Source of the DNA: Epiperipatus broadwayi
Lineage: Eukaryota > Onychophora > Udeonychophora > Euonychophora > Peripatidae
Reading direction: 5' to 3'
Length of the DNA: 64,000 nt
Assembly: GCA_028023455.1 (NCBI GenBank)
Contig: JAQFVV010012400.1
Coordinates: 13,149,748-13,213,747 of the forward strand
The notes beneath the pieces were generated by a model. It did no database searches, was not told where the DNA came from, and was given only the letters and a program-made list of their open reading frames with translations. Shown piece after piece: positions 36,876-50,329 of this stretch. Each line of letters starts with the position of its first letter. The first letter of the stretch is position 1. The position numbers and the translations under genes were made by a program.

Positions 36876-39800
36876 CTACAAATTAATAGGTGTAATTGAT
36901 GTGTTATGTTTGTTTATTTTTGATCAGTCCACCCCTCCCCCAATCAAAAAAAGTTTTCTGTTACTACATATATAAAATTGGCATGCACTCTCCCATCAAT
37001 AAACATGTTGGAATGCCTATCCATTTTCTAACGTGAAAAATAGTTTTTTCCACAATTTTACATATATATTGCTATATTATTAATTATTAAATACTGTATA
37101 AATAATGAAGGGAATTAATCTTTAAATCAGCTGAAGTGAAATTTTGCAACTATTTGATAATTATTTAACACAAAACTCTTCATATATTTACAAAATGCTC
37201 CAAAAAAACTTTAGCTGAGTTAACTTTTGGTGAATTCTTACCAGAATTCATTTTGCCTTATGATTCTGACAAGAATGTATTTATATACAAAAATTAATAA
37301 CTTAAGAAATTTTGTGCAGCATTTGGTATTGTAATGATAGAGGAAATTTATAATAGATGGTTAAGAAATGTATCGTTGAATTATTCTTAGCTGAGAAAGA
37401 TGTGGGATTTATGATCTATAATCAAACCATTTTTTTCCCACATTTCTACATTTGTGAAAATGGAATATAAAAAACATGTTCGAATGTACATTATCTGATT
37501 TTTTTTTTTATAAATTTGGTAGATTCATTTTTATTTCATTAAGATTAAAGTTATACATTAAAAATCATTATGACAAATATGTAAAAGAATCTCCATATTT
37601 GTAGTACATTATGAGATTTAGTTCTTATCAATTGTCAGATGATTATTTATTCTGACATGCGCATTTATATAAATATGTAAAACAGAGACTATATGTCTTT
37701 TTAAGTTTTTATATCCAAAAAGTTAACATAGTAAAGTTCATTTTTCTTTTGTAATAACTTAATAGTTGTACAATTTTTTTAAAAAGTGTTTTTGAAATAT
37801 ATGTTGTCCAGAAATCAGTAAAAGGAATTTATTCTTATTTCGCCCCTGCATGTATTATATATTCTTTATATGTATATAATGATTTTAGTTCAGAATTTCT
37901 TTAGTTTTCTTATTCTGGTCAAATTTACTATAAAAAGAGTTATATTTTATTTTTTATTAATATATTAAGCATGTATATTATTACACATTGTACATATCAA
38001 TTTTATCTTTGTAAATATCCCCCCCCCACACACACTTTCCCTAGATCCTGCTCATTTGAGTTTTTTTAATATTTTACAAATTGCAGTCTGTAATACAAGA
38101 TTGAACCAGGTGGAAAATATAAAATTCTTTTGTCAGTATTAATTACATTTAATGGCATGTGAAGATTACTATTAAAAGCAGAATGTTTTTTTTTTTTAAC
38201 TGCTTATAAACATGTTGTTACTGTGGTCTTCATATGCCATTATTAGCAGCTAATTCTACTATCCTCAGTTGTATCAAATATTTGAACTGTATATTTTGAA
38301 GAGATATTGTGCTTTTTTTTAAAGTGTGAGACAGTCTTTGTGTGTACATTTTTTTTTAATGTTGGGTTTTGTTTAAATAAATTGTGCATTATAAAAATTT
38401 ATAAAAGGAAATGTTTATTTAGAAAGAAATTAAAAAAATAAAATATTGATTTTAACTTTATGTTATGTGTGGTAAAATGTAAAATAAATGACGAATTTAC
38501 CAAATATTTTGTTTTTCATTTATTGAATAAAAAGATGTAAAGATGTGAATTCAAATCTCTCACGATCTCTTACAGTTTCATTATTAAATTTTAAATAGAA
38601 AGTGATACAAGAAACAATGATATTCTAATAGAACGAGTCCTGATTTTACATGACAGTAGACTTGATAGGTCATCAGAGTAGGTGAGAAAGATTATCTAGG
38701 GTTTCTAAATATATAGACTCATGTTCACTCTGATCTCATTCCTGGGAGGTGATGTATTAATACACAAACATGTCAAAATATACCTGTATACTCGTCTCTT
38801 TTTTCCTTTTTTAGCTTCCGTTAATCCCAGAATTCAAACTCTGGAAGAATACGAATAATATTCTACTTCAGGGTATATCACTATCACAATTTACAATGTG
38901 AGAGTATGTGACAAATTGAGAACTGAATGTAAAAAAAAAAATACAAATCATATATTTAACAAATTTATTTACAGTCAATATAATTTAGGCATCTAGGTTC
39001 TAACAACGATAAATAATTTATTTAGACATCGATGAATATTCTTTGATTATTACTGTTAATATTTATTGATCCAACCCCTTTTCTCTTCAACGAATAATCA
39101 TTTAATGTCAGTACTAACAAAGACAATTAAATTATAACTTGTGGTTATTTATGTTTATACTTGCTTGCTAATTTAACTTTATCAAAATCAGAATTTATTA
39201 TCTCCAATAAGTTGATTGATTAGTTCATATCACTCGTGTGGTTGGTTACTACAAAGACAGGAAAGATCATTCACACTAGAGATAATTAATCATATATACC
39301 GAAAACAAATAAATAAATAATGAAATGATTAGTGACAACAAACAAAAAATAAACACATAACAGTGTCCACAAGTGTTGTATCTAATGTATAATAGGATAA
39401 AACCTTATCACTTCCCTGGTGATTACATCTATTCACAAGCAAGTTCACACTTGAACCTATATTTTATTTTAATTTACAATAAAGCTAATATTGCTTATCC
39501 CTTCTCTAACATATTTATAATTTACACCCCCCTTCAGTCTGTAATAAAGGAAAGAAAATAAACGACACATTTACATAAAGTAAATTAAAAAATATGACGT
39601 CAACCTAAAGATCAATTACGAGTCCATAAAAAAACTATCCTAAAAAGATCATAACTGTCCTCATTAATCCATTTCATGTTTCAGATGGTGGGGTAAAATG
39701 GAAGTTATTCACAGTATAGATGAATACATGCTAGGTCGAATTAAATTTGGTTTTGGCAGTTACAGCTCCATGGGTGATTACTTTCTTTCCCGATGTAACT

Positions 39801-40880
39801 TCAAACTTAGCAATGCATGGTTGTTGCTATAGATGTCTTTAATAAAAGTTCTTGAATGAATTTAGCAAGATATTTACTGTTAGATATCTCGAGTTAGAGT
39901 TAATTTAATCTCTGGCTTAAACTTGAAAATACTCTGGAGATGTTGAATAATTTAAAGTCATTTTTGAGATTTTTAATTTTAAATCCCTTAGTTGGCTGGG
40001 TTTGAATATGTATACTTTTAATTTAGCTTTAATCAATATCCTAAGAGCTATTTTCGTTTAATGTTTTCACTTTAATGGCAGCAGACTTCTCTGTTCAAAC
40101 CGCAAGTTCTATTTTTTCGCTCAAAATTTGTGCATGTTGTTTAGCCATGAGAGTTTTTTGTCTGATTTTGAGATGGTCGTTTTGTTTATATCTTGCTATT
40201 CACCAAAATGAGGTTGCTCAATTTAATATGATTTCAAACAGCATGTTTGTGGTCATGACTTGGATTAATTATTTATATCATTTGTTATGATTAATATATA
40301 TACAATATATTAATAATAATCAAAAAATTTTGTTTGTTATTTCTTTTTGTTTTTTATTTTCTTGCTTGCGTCAAAATATGATATCTTTCCCTTGTATTGT
40401 TATAATGTATGTAAATTACATAACAATTGACAAGAGATTTTTAACAAAGGTAAGTATTAGTGTCTACATTTTATGGTTTAGTTTAGATAACTTATTTATC
40501 ATAAAAATAAATTACACGTTTAATTGTGGAAACAATTAATTGTTCCTCAGCTACAGTTCTTGTGACTACTTTCATTTTTTTTTTTAAATAAATTTTAATA
40601 GGTTTGCATTCTCATTATACATATAATTTGTTTTCATCAAAGGTAGGGAATGTTTGTTATTATGAGTCTTGAGTTTGAATTAGGTATGGGTGCTTTTAAT
40701 GGTTTTGGAGAGGTACAAGACTGCATCTTAAAATACATTTAAAATAACATGTTCATGCCATTAGAAAAGATTATCACTAAATCAAAAAATAAAAAACTCC
40801 ACTTAATAAAACATTTAGTTTGCATTTTAGTGGCAAATTTTTTTAATTCTCTCTTACTTAAAAATAAATGTGATACCCTG

Positions 40881-41002
40881 AAGAGCGAAGTACTGTTTAA
40901 AAAAAGTAAACCACACTATTTTCTATATTTGTGGTAATGAAAAGAACGAAGTACTGTTTAAAAAAAGTAAACCACACTATTTTCTATATTTGTGGTAATG
41001 AA
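40881..41002 (+). repeat. 61-bp tandem duplication
   Basis: Two nearly identical copies with a period of 61 bp, sharing GAAGTACTGTTTAAAAAAAG and the TTTGTGGTAATGAAAAGAA end. The near-identity indicates a recent local event. Confidence 0.8.
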
Positions 41003-44000
41003 AAGAAAGAAAACATTAATATACAAAAGTTAAAATGGTTTTCAATGAATATATGTACAGAGAAAGATATTTAATGTAAAAATAAATATTTGTAACATTT
41101 TTATATATAACTGTACTTATAAAAATACTATTTTATCTAACTAAAGAAAATATAAAAAAATAAAACACAATTTTTATGACTGTATATTAATAGTAAATTA
41201 TTTTCAGCCATCACAAATATTAAAATCTTATTTCACTTTTTTTAAAATTTTTGTAGACAGTTTAAGGATTGAAATGTTGATTTCAAATGATTGATAGAAT
41301 TTTTAGGAAAATATATACATAAATAATAGCTCAATTATCAGTTGGATTGTACCATTTGATTCAAAGTGCTCTTGTCAGCACAATACAGAAAAAAAAAGTG
41401 TTTTCAAATAAAATTTGTAGAACTAAGGCAGAATTCATTTATTTAATAAATAGACTTTTTTAAGACAGTTTAAATAACAAATATCATAAAAGAGTCAATA
41501 GAAATTTCATCCAGGAGATAGATTCACAGCGACTTAAGGTCTTTGCTTCGGTTACTGTATTCATGGATTTGATCATTAACTAAGGAGTTTATGATTGATC
41601 ATATTTACATAGATCAGAGGCTATTAATTTGAAGCTAGTCTTAAGATGATTTAACTATATTTTGAGTTAGTGGCAAATCTAGTCTACTTAAAATTTTTTA
41701 ATATATTTTCTGTGAGATAACCTACTGATACTGGTTGAACAGGAAAACACAGCATGTACTTGACTATACCTATAGTATTTCTCATGTTTATAATATTTAT
41801 ATAGACACATTTTTGTCTAACAGAATGTACCATAACACCAAGTAGTGCCAGCTAGCTAATCAAAAATTTTATATTTATAAATTATTTTGGGTTTAATGCT
41901 TGACAGATGAAAAAAATAAGGCTATAGACCAAGATTTGCATTTTAATATACTATCATAAAAGATTATATTCAGATTATAAGGTTAAAAGATTATTTAAAT
42001 GAAAAGTTGAGCAAACTTCTTTGATGGATTAAGAATAAAGTCTATTTATGGAAATAATCTTTTTTTTGTAAAATCAAAGCAATGTTAATTGAATAAATGT
42101 GTAAAATTTTGTATTTACTATAATTCTTTATAATTTGCATTTTTTTTTATCGGAGAGCAGTTTGTCAAGTTAATGGATTTCCTATATTTAATATACTTTT
42201 TCAAAACTATTTTTCCAAATAATCATAAACTGAGTTAAATCAGTATAGATAGATAGATAGCTCAGTTTTTAAATTATTTTGAAAACCCTTTTAAATATAA
42301 ATTGTTAAAGATAAAACTTGTTCACAGCAGTTTTTCTTACGACTAAATCCTGCTTACTCTGTAGATAATGACTCAAATATTGGCATAATTCTTATTAGTA
42401 TGATTCTGCTTTTATTATTATCATATTTAGGTTATTTGTTGGGGATTGCTATTATTTTATTTTGTTTTGATGCCAAATATTTGGAATAATTACTGCTTGA
42501 ATATTGCTGAACAATTGCCAATTACAATTTGGCTAGAGATTTTTTTTTTTTTTTTAAATTTTTTAGAAGTATGCTATCTGCTGCTGGATTCTTTTCTAGT
42601 TTAAATCAATTAAGGGCAAGTTCACTAATATCTCTATTGGTTTTATTAGGTTTTGATTTTAGAGAAATATTGTGAAAAAGGTGCTTAGTTCTGCTCTAAC
42701 GATGCTTTCTCATTCTCTCAATCTTAGAAGCCCAATACACAGAATTGGCAATCTTATTAGCAGTGACACTTGTTGTTCTTTTAGTATTTCTGTAAAAGAA
42801 TTTGTTTTTGTAAAAATGACCAGACTGTTTGATTAGAGCATAGTCTCTTGTTTTTTTAGTGGCATTCACAAAATTTTCAGATCTTTGGTAAACAAATATT
42901 GACTATAAAAGAACTGTTAGTTTTGTACCAATATGGATTGAATTGTTTTCAATATTCTCAAGGGATGGACTTTTTGATGACTATTTAATATACAGAAAAT
43001 AAGCAAAATAAATTGTAGTATGAATTTGAAAAGAAGTTTCTTTGTAAAAAATTCATTAATATTTTATATTAATAGTTTTAAAGTTAATTTTTTTGACATT
43101 AATAGCTTGGGATGCAAATTTTGAATTATTTTTAAAGATGTAAAAATGTAGATGTTTATTTGAAATACAAATGATTGACAGTGTTTGAAATTTCAATAGC
43201 AAACTAAAAAATATTATAAATGCAAAAGATAAAATTAAATTATTTGTATATATTGGCTTAAATCATTAGGATTAAATGCAAAACTATAAATTGAATTTCG
43301 TTATAAAAAAAATATATTGCATCCAAATTATAAGAATGATTTTTATTTAAAGAAATTATTTAAAAATAATTTTTAAACTGATGTAATATGGAGTAATTAT
43401 ACTCATTCTGTATCTAATATTCTCATATCACATGACCTTAGCAACTTTCAATAAAATAAGTAATGAAAACAAAACATTGCTTATTGAATTTTTAAGACTT
43501 TATGTTAAGGGTCAAGATAAAACATCTAACAGTGTTTTTTTTTTTGTTCATTTCAATTTCTTTGATCTCAACATTTTGGCCTTCAAAATCTTTTTCTCCA
43601 AAATCATTTTATTGTTTTTTTTTTTGTTTGTTAAATCTTTATCTGAGAAAGTATCGACAAATTTTGTAATATTAAAAGAGAATTGAGTTCATAAATATCA
43701 ATGTTCTTTTTCAATTCTTGTACTTATTTAACAATTTTACTTTTTTAAATGTTTTTATTGATTTTGGAAAATTGATTTGTTTGTTAACTTTTGATCTTTT
43801 TCAAGTTAGAATGAAATTTTAAAATCAAGATTTAATATATTTAAATTCAATAGAACTGTTTGGAAATTGCTATATAACTAAGTTATATGACCCAATCTAT
43901 CTGAGATACTTTTCAGTATGTCAACTAGTTTGATAGATATGGAACAGGGGGTGAGGAAAATATGAAAAATATTCAATAACTTCACGTATTGCAGTTAGTT

Positions 44001-45689
44001 ATTTTTATTTATTTTAAATAATGTTCGCAGGGACAGTAGATATATTTTTTTCAATTTAATATTTTTTAATATATTGTAACCATATGTTTTGGCTCATGGT
44101 AGTAAATTTTATTCAGGGGTCTAGTGTGTAAAATTTTAAAATTGTAATAAGTTATAAATTATTGAAAAGTAGTGTGTAAATATTCATTATATATATTAAA
44201 ATGCTTATTGGATTATAGATTTTCCAATTAAACCAAAAGCACTTATAAAGATCTTAAAAGTGATGATAATTTTGACCGATAATGTGCTGGAGATTCTGAT
44301 GGAATGGATATTTATCTTATAAATATTTTATCACAATTTCTAGTGGTAGCTAGTTTAAATAATATTGTAATAGTGTAAAATTAATTTGAAAATCAGAAAG
44401 TATTTAAAACTTACTATTATTAAACAACAATTAAAAATAAGCAACCAAAATCAATTTATAATTCTTCTAAATTTTATATACAAACGATCTTTAAATACAT
44501 TATATGTAAAGTTAAATTGAAATATCAGTCTAAATTTTCCTCACTAGAGGGATTAAAAATAATTTATGTACATTTACTATGATTGGATTGTTTAGGACCA
44601 ATCAGAACTTGTAAGACAAATAAAAGGCTAGAACAAGCTTGTAACCTGGGGAGACTACTTAGAAACAAATTGGAATAAGACGTAATTCTTCACTCAAAAC
44701 AAAAAAAAATCAAATTAATAATCTGAAAAGAATAATTTTCGAATTTATTTTGAAGAAAATTTTGAGATTATATAACATTAAATATGTCAGAATAGAAAAC
44801 TAATAACTCTGTGTCATCTCGCACTACTTATACTTTCATTGACCTTATAATTTTGGATTTTTACACATTAAGGAAATCGTAACGACCCTTATGAGTATTA
44901 TTATTATTGGAAGAAATATTTGCATAAATATGGACCACTTAAAAGAAAGAACCAGAACAGAAAAAGTAAGAAATTGTTGTTTTATTTATCTTAATCAATG
45001 GTTAAAACTAAAAACATTAGAATTATTGAGTTACAAGAGAAAAAGAATTAAAGTAGTTTTGATTTTCACGAGCTGCTAGAAGCAGCACTCTGAAAAACAC
45101 ATTTATTATTCAAACTATCTTCTCAGTAAAAATAATTCAAAATTCTTTGACTGAAATTTTTAGAAGGAATATTAAATCAATTAAACATTCATTTTTGAAT
45201 CCTATAAAATAATTTGTTCTAAAAGAAAAAAAAAGTATGAATGATTTCGTATTGTCATTATGAAGAGAGATCGTCTGCTTCAATTTCACCGCGAATGGCT
45301 TAGTTGTTTAAAATAAAGAAATGATAAATTATTAATATCAAATATTTTATTGACATTTGCTGAATAGTAAATCACTTCTGCTAATATTATTAAATGCTTA
45401 TTGCCAGATGGAAGTAAATAAATAAGTATTTCTTTAATTTTATTGATTGTGTAAAATGTAAAGTAATGATATTCTCAACTGTTCTAAAATTATTTCAAAT
45501 TATAACAGAAATCTTCACGGATAGGAAAGAAGGATAAATCAATAATGTTCAGTCTGTTCAGTGGTTTGACTTTCAAATTGCTAAATATTATAACACTGGA
45601 ATAATATCAAATATACCAATCCATCCAAGATTTTTAAAAAAAAAATAAAAAAATGCGTTTATAAATCTTGATAAACCTTGTTTAATAGA

Positions 45690-45955
45690 ATTGCCTTTGA
45701 AAAATATTTTGGATATTGCCTCATTATGTTCACATTATTATTATGCAAACTAATAAAAGATTTTCGTGCCTTTAAAAGTATTTTAAATGGAGTCTGAATA
45801 CGCTATCATTAAACAGGAGACTTATATTAGTGATATTGCCTTTGAAAATGTTTCAAATATTGCCTCGTTGTGTTTACATAAGTATGGAAATTAATAGATT
45901 TTTATGCCTTTAAAAAATGTGTAAATATTGTCTGAACACATTACGAAACAAGATA
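45690..45955 (+). repeat. Diverged direct repeat with period of about 145 bp
   Basis: Copies start at 45690 and 45835. They share ATTGCCTTTGAAAA, an ATATTGCCTC block, and a TT(T/A)ATGCCTTTAAAA-like block. Copy 2 is somewhat shorter. Confidence 0.6.
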
Positions 45956-47687
45956 TTCAACATCGATATTTACTTAGGAATATGGCTTATCATATCCGTC
46001 TTCTCGATATTTTTTGCTCATAAGATCGGATCAAATTGGAACAATTACAATAAAATCTAAGGGAAAAAAAAGTTTGTTCATCATTGCGATTGACATATAT
46101 AATATTTTTTTTCTTACTCATGTGTTATTCAAGGATCAGTATTTTTTTTATATATATATTATATGTTATATATTTTGAAAACTATAAAATGTACTTAGTA
46201 AGGGTATAAAGATGCATAAAAAAAGAGATACATTTATCTCATGTATTTTATGTTATCATATCAAGGGAAATATAGTGTTAAATATTGTTTATCGGAAAAA
46301 GAAGTGAGAAATATTTATCTCTCATTCTATTAAAATAAATGTCAATATTATATTGAAAGGGAATAAACAAATCCGAACTTGCTAAAATTATATACCTCAT
46401 GACACAATTGTTCTATTATAAGAAATAATTTTAATAAACCTTTTTCATTTCTAATATTGCCTATGAATTAAAATGTGCATTTTGAATATCAAATGTAAGT
46501 TGATCCATTGTTGCATATACATGACTTGCTATAACAAGGTGTAATAATTGTTTTAAAATAATTAAGGATTATTTTACTTAGATATTGGTGGTTTGTTTAT
46601 CAAACATTAACAGTTTATGCATTGTAAAATGGAATATTTATGTTTCCACTTTTATTATTATTGTTGTTTTACCTTACTATTGCATTAATTAGAATTTGTA
46701 TCAGCTATTAGGTGAAGAGTTGTGCTAAATATAAAAGCATCAAATATAATATTAGTATTATGCATGGGATGATGGAGAATTCCCCATTGCTGATTAAGTG
46801 AAAGGATGATATTGTGAGGCTAGTTAAGAGTTAGTGCTTAGAGCATAATTCCCAAGAGAGGATAATCCCATGGTCTGAATTCTATCTTACATGTCTAGGC
46901 ACTGCCCGCACTTGTATACCAATGAAGGTATGAGAATCAGCCATTTTTAATATACATCTTTCATGTTGTTTTCCTATGCAACTTCCATGTTGTTTTGTAG
47001 AGCCTCCTTTATTGTTAGATCCTTCACGAAGTTAGAGTTAGTTTTCCACCATGTGTGGTGAAGATTTGTATTCATAATCCAATGGTAAGGATAAAATAAG
47101 TTAGATTACGGGACACTAGTATATCCATAGTGTTTGTTTAATTGGGAGTGTCTTGATGATGTGTAATCATCATCAGTTGATGGGCAGACCAACCAAATTT
47201 ATTAGTGTATGTAAAACTTCTACATAGAATAACAGGGGGTGTACAGGAACAATGTAGAAGTATCTTTATCAAGTGGCAATTCACCGATGAATCGATAAGA
47301 TCATTTAATTATTAAATGATTAGATTGGACATAGGCAATATTTTTGTGTCATATATGTATTTAACTTATGATGTCTGTCCCACATCAGTATAATAAATCT
47401 TTCACAGTAAATAATGATAAATTATTAATAATATTGCATATGGTAATTGCCCTTACCATCTTGTAATAAATTAAATAGATCTAATTTGAGATACTAGGTT
47501 AAAACTCCATTAATAAATTTAAAAGATTGTTTATCCCAAAAATTGATATATACTTTATTTTATAATTTAAATAGTAGGATAATCCCAATAAAGTAACTAT
47601 CTTATTCTATAAGATAGAGCAAGATTTATAAAAAAAAATATAGCTCGCAATAATAGGGATACGAGAGATATCACTATTAGTTTGTCA

Positions 47688-48100
47688 CTATATGTCAGGG
47701 GTCCCCAACCTTTTTGTACTTAAAAGCACATTCTATAATACCGGCCAGGAGGCGGGCACCATTAATTTTTTTCAACCAGATGACGGGCATCATTTATTTT
47801 TTTAATGTAAATTTATAGTTGGATATTGTTTATAATACATATAATGTACAAAAAAATATTTATTTCAAAAATAAAATTTTAACATAATTAACGTTTATAT
47901 TTTTACGTTGTAAAAGTATAGTATGCACTACAATTTGATTATAATATAATATAATGATTTATAAAAAAATTTAAAAATTAAATTTATTTGTATCAGATAA
48001 ATAATTTTTTATCGTGTTCGGATAGCGGCGGGCACACGTAAAATGGTCTGCGGGCGCCATGGTGCCCGCGGGCATAGGGTTGGGGACCCCTGTTATATGT
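47688..48100. mobile_element. hAT-type MITE
   Basis: The element spans 47696-48092 with termini CAGGGGTCCCCAACC and GGTTGGGGACCCCTG, a terminal inverted repeat pattern well known in hAT (Charlie-like) transposons. It is flanked by an 8-bp near-perfect duplication (CTATATGT / TTATATGT), the hAT signature. At about 397 bp it has no transposase. Subterminal GCGGGCACC/GGTGCCCGCGGGC motifs are GC-rich compared with the AT-rich centre. Confidence 0.88.
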
Positions 48101-50158
48101 GTATAGTTAAGGGGATATCAAGTAATTCCCATCCCTGATTATAGGAATTAAAGAATCTTGTTTCATGTAAGGTATCTAATTAAAATGAATATTGTAAATA
48201 AATTTTATTATGTTAAATATTTACTTAGTCATCAGTAGTCTTATTGCTAATTAACATACACACACATTATTATTGTTATTGCTATCGACATATCCAATGA
48301 TTAAATGGAAATCATCATCAATCAATAGTGTATAAGTTACTATAGGTTGGTATACCAGAGTAATTTTACTAAGCCCTGTCATGTACGAGTATATCTAGGG
48401 CTTCATTACTTAATAAATAAAATATTGTTAACCTAAAGTATATATATTATTCTAGGTGATGTACTAAAAGATTAAACATTTGCTATTGGTTAGATCATTT
48501 TATTTGAACCTGCGGATTTATCATTCACTGATCTTGATCACATTGTTATTACTTATTTAAGAGAAAGAAGTCAGTAAGTCTTTGTTTAGCTAGTGAAAAT
48601 TATTCATACGAATGGAAGCTTAAAGTTTATATTTGTTATGAAGTTTCTTTAGAACTGCTAAGTGTTTATTAATTCAATTTTATATCGAGAATCGTTTTGT
48701 GCATTATAGTTGGGTAGTGGCAAAATCCTTCTCACTGACCCAAGTATATGTTGTATAATAAACTTTAAGTAATATGAACCCTGAGAAGAATAAATTATAT
48801 TAATTTGTAGTGTAGAATCTAAAGTTTATAATAGATTTTAAATTTAGTTGTTTATTATAGTTGGATTGGATTTAGGAACATTCACTGGTTTGTAAAAGAC
48901 AATTAAATATTAAAATATTAATTGCTTCTTTATCTGAAACATATATAGTTTGTTTTGACTTTATAGTGAATATTCTGGTTTTGCTGAGCTTGAAGTCCAT
49001 AATTGATTTAATTGTTCCATTATCATTTAATTTAATACCGAAGTTAGAGTTCTGGAATTCATCTTTCATCATTTTCTCATCTGTCATTCCCATTTTCCTT
49101 TACTCTCCTTCCATCCTAATTTTTTATCCTAATTAACTCACTATTCATTAGCTCTTATTTCATTATCATCTTGATCATCCATTAACTCTTATTCTATCAT
49201 CATCTTAATCATTCATTATTCTAATACATATTCATTCCTTTTCTATTCATTATCCGACATTTCATTTTATTATTTAATTTCTATTTATTTTCATTATCCA
49301 TTACATTATCTACATCTTAATTTACTCATTGCATAATTTGTATTTTAATTTCATATTCATTTCATTGATCTAATCATTAGTTATTTATTAGTTTGATAAA
49401 GAGTAAGTTTATTTCATAATCTTTTTGTTTGTTTGCTTATTTATGAATTTTGGGGTTGGTTTGACCAGAAGTTATTACTCACCTTGTGATCTTCTCTTAA
49501 GTATAGTTTCATGTGAGCTTAGCCAATAAGGAAATCTTCTCTTTGGTTTAACACTTATAATTTTATAGGTGTGTATTCCAGATTCGCTTAAATTGGGTGT
49601 TGAAGCAGAGAGAGAGAGAGAGATTAGAAGAAGGTATACTCTATAGTTGTAATAAAGATTACATTGGAATTAAATGCCTAAAACGTGTGTAGTGATTCGT
49701 TTATGAGTATGCGGTTTACGACGGGGAAGGTTACAATATATCATATTTAGTATGAATTCTAATAGTCTCACTGATAAATGAATTCATAGTATTATTTCCG
49801 AGACCTTCCATGCCAAGTAGCTGACCTTTCAGTACAATAACAAGTACTTTCCTCAGAGCCTCATCTTTCTCAAATCATAATGTGTGTGGTGAGATTTAAA
49901 ATCATTTTTTTCTTTTGTTATTTTCTCCTCATTCTTAAATTCTATTGGTTGAGAAGTTTTAAAAAATATTTTATCCTCCAATAACTTTTTTCAAACATTG
50001 TTAATTTTCCTTACAATAACTTTTCAAACATTGTTAATTTTCCTTAATTCACATTTTTCATTTATGCTCTTAGGCCTTTTAAAAATCTCTAACTTCTCTT
50101 AGCAGTCTTTGGTCTAATGACTTATATATACTATGTGTGATATTGATTTAAAATAAAA
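48101..50158. other. Interval with strand-skewed DNA and an LTR-like end
   Basis: No supported gene. 49090-49400 is strongly pyrimidine-rich on the plus strand with repeated CATTATC/ATTCATTA words. A 73-codon minus-strand frame (49093-48872) starts next to it but matches no family I know. 49515-49735 has a CCAAT box (AGCCAATAAGG), a TATA-like TTTATAGG, a (GA)n run at 49601-49615 and AATAAAG at about 49652, ordered as in an LTR; its 5' border was not found. Confidence 0.4.
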
Positions 50159-50329
50159 GGTTTTCTATTCCCTCGTGCCAGCCGTTTGATAGCGTTGATG
50201 CTAATCAAAAACACATACATATTACGATTCCAGGCCAGGCCTGTGATTCTATCTATATAAATATCAGCTTTTTTAGTTTAGAGGAACTAATAGTAAATAA
50301 TATTACTATTTAAAAAAAAAATTTAGAAA

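Larger units (their letters stand above)
36876..47687. other. Long AT-rich interval without a recognised gene
   Basis: No supported gene. Two local duplications are visible: a 61-bp tandem pair at 40881-41002 (shared GAAGTACTGTTTAAAAAAAG) and a pair of about 145 bp at 45690-45955 (shared ATTGCCTTTGAAAA and ATATTGCCTC). A CCAAT-like and TATA-like promoter pattern near 44598-44630 (GACCAATCAGAAC, then AATAAAAGGC) could be part of an old LTR. Short frames here have no family resemblance that I can see. Confidence 0.5.

Noticed and set aside
39680-39840. A short plus-strand frame (about 43 codons) that looks protein-like
   Set aside because: Too short, no splice context and no recognised motif.
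42697-42891. A minus-strand open stretch of about 64 codons rich in Lys, Asn and Thr
   Set aside because: It has no start codon, no splice signals and no recognised motif; may be old element debris but cannot be supported.
48872-49093. A 73-codon minus-strand frame starting with ATG
   Set aside because: Plausible composition but no family resemblance, next to skewed low-complexity DNA; kept only as a note.
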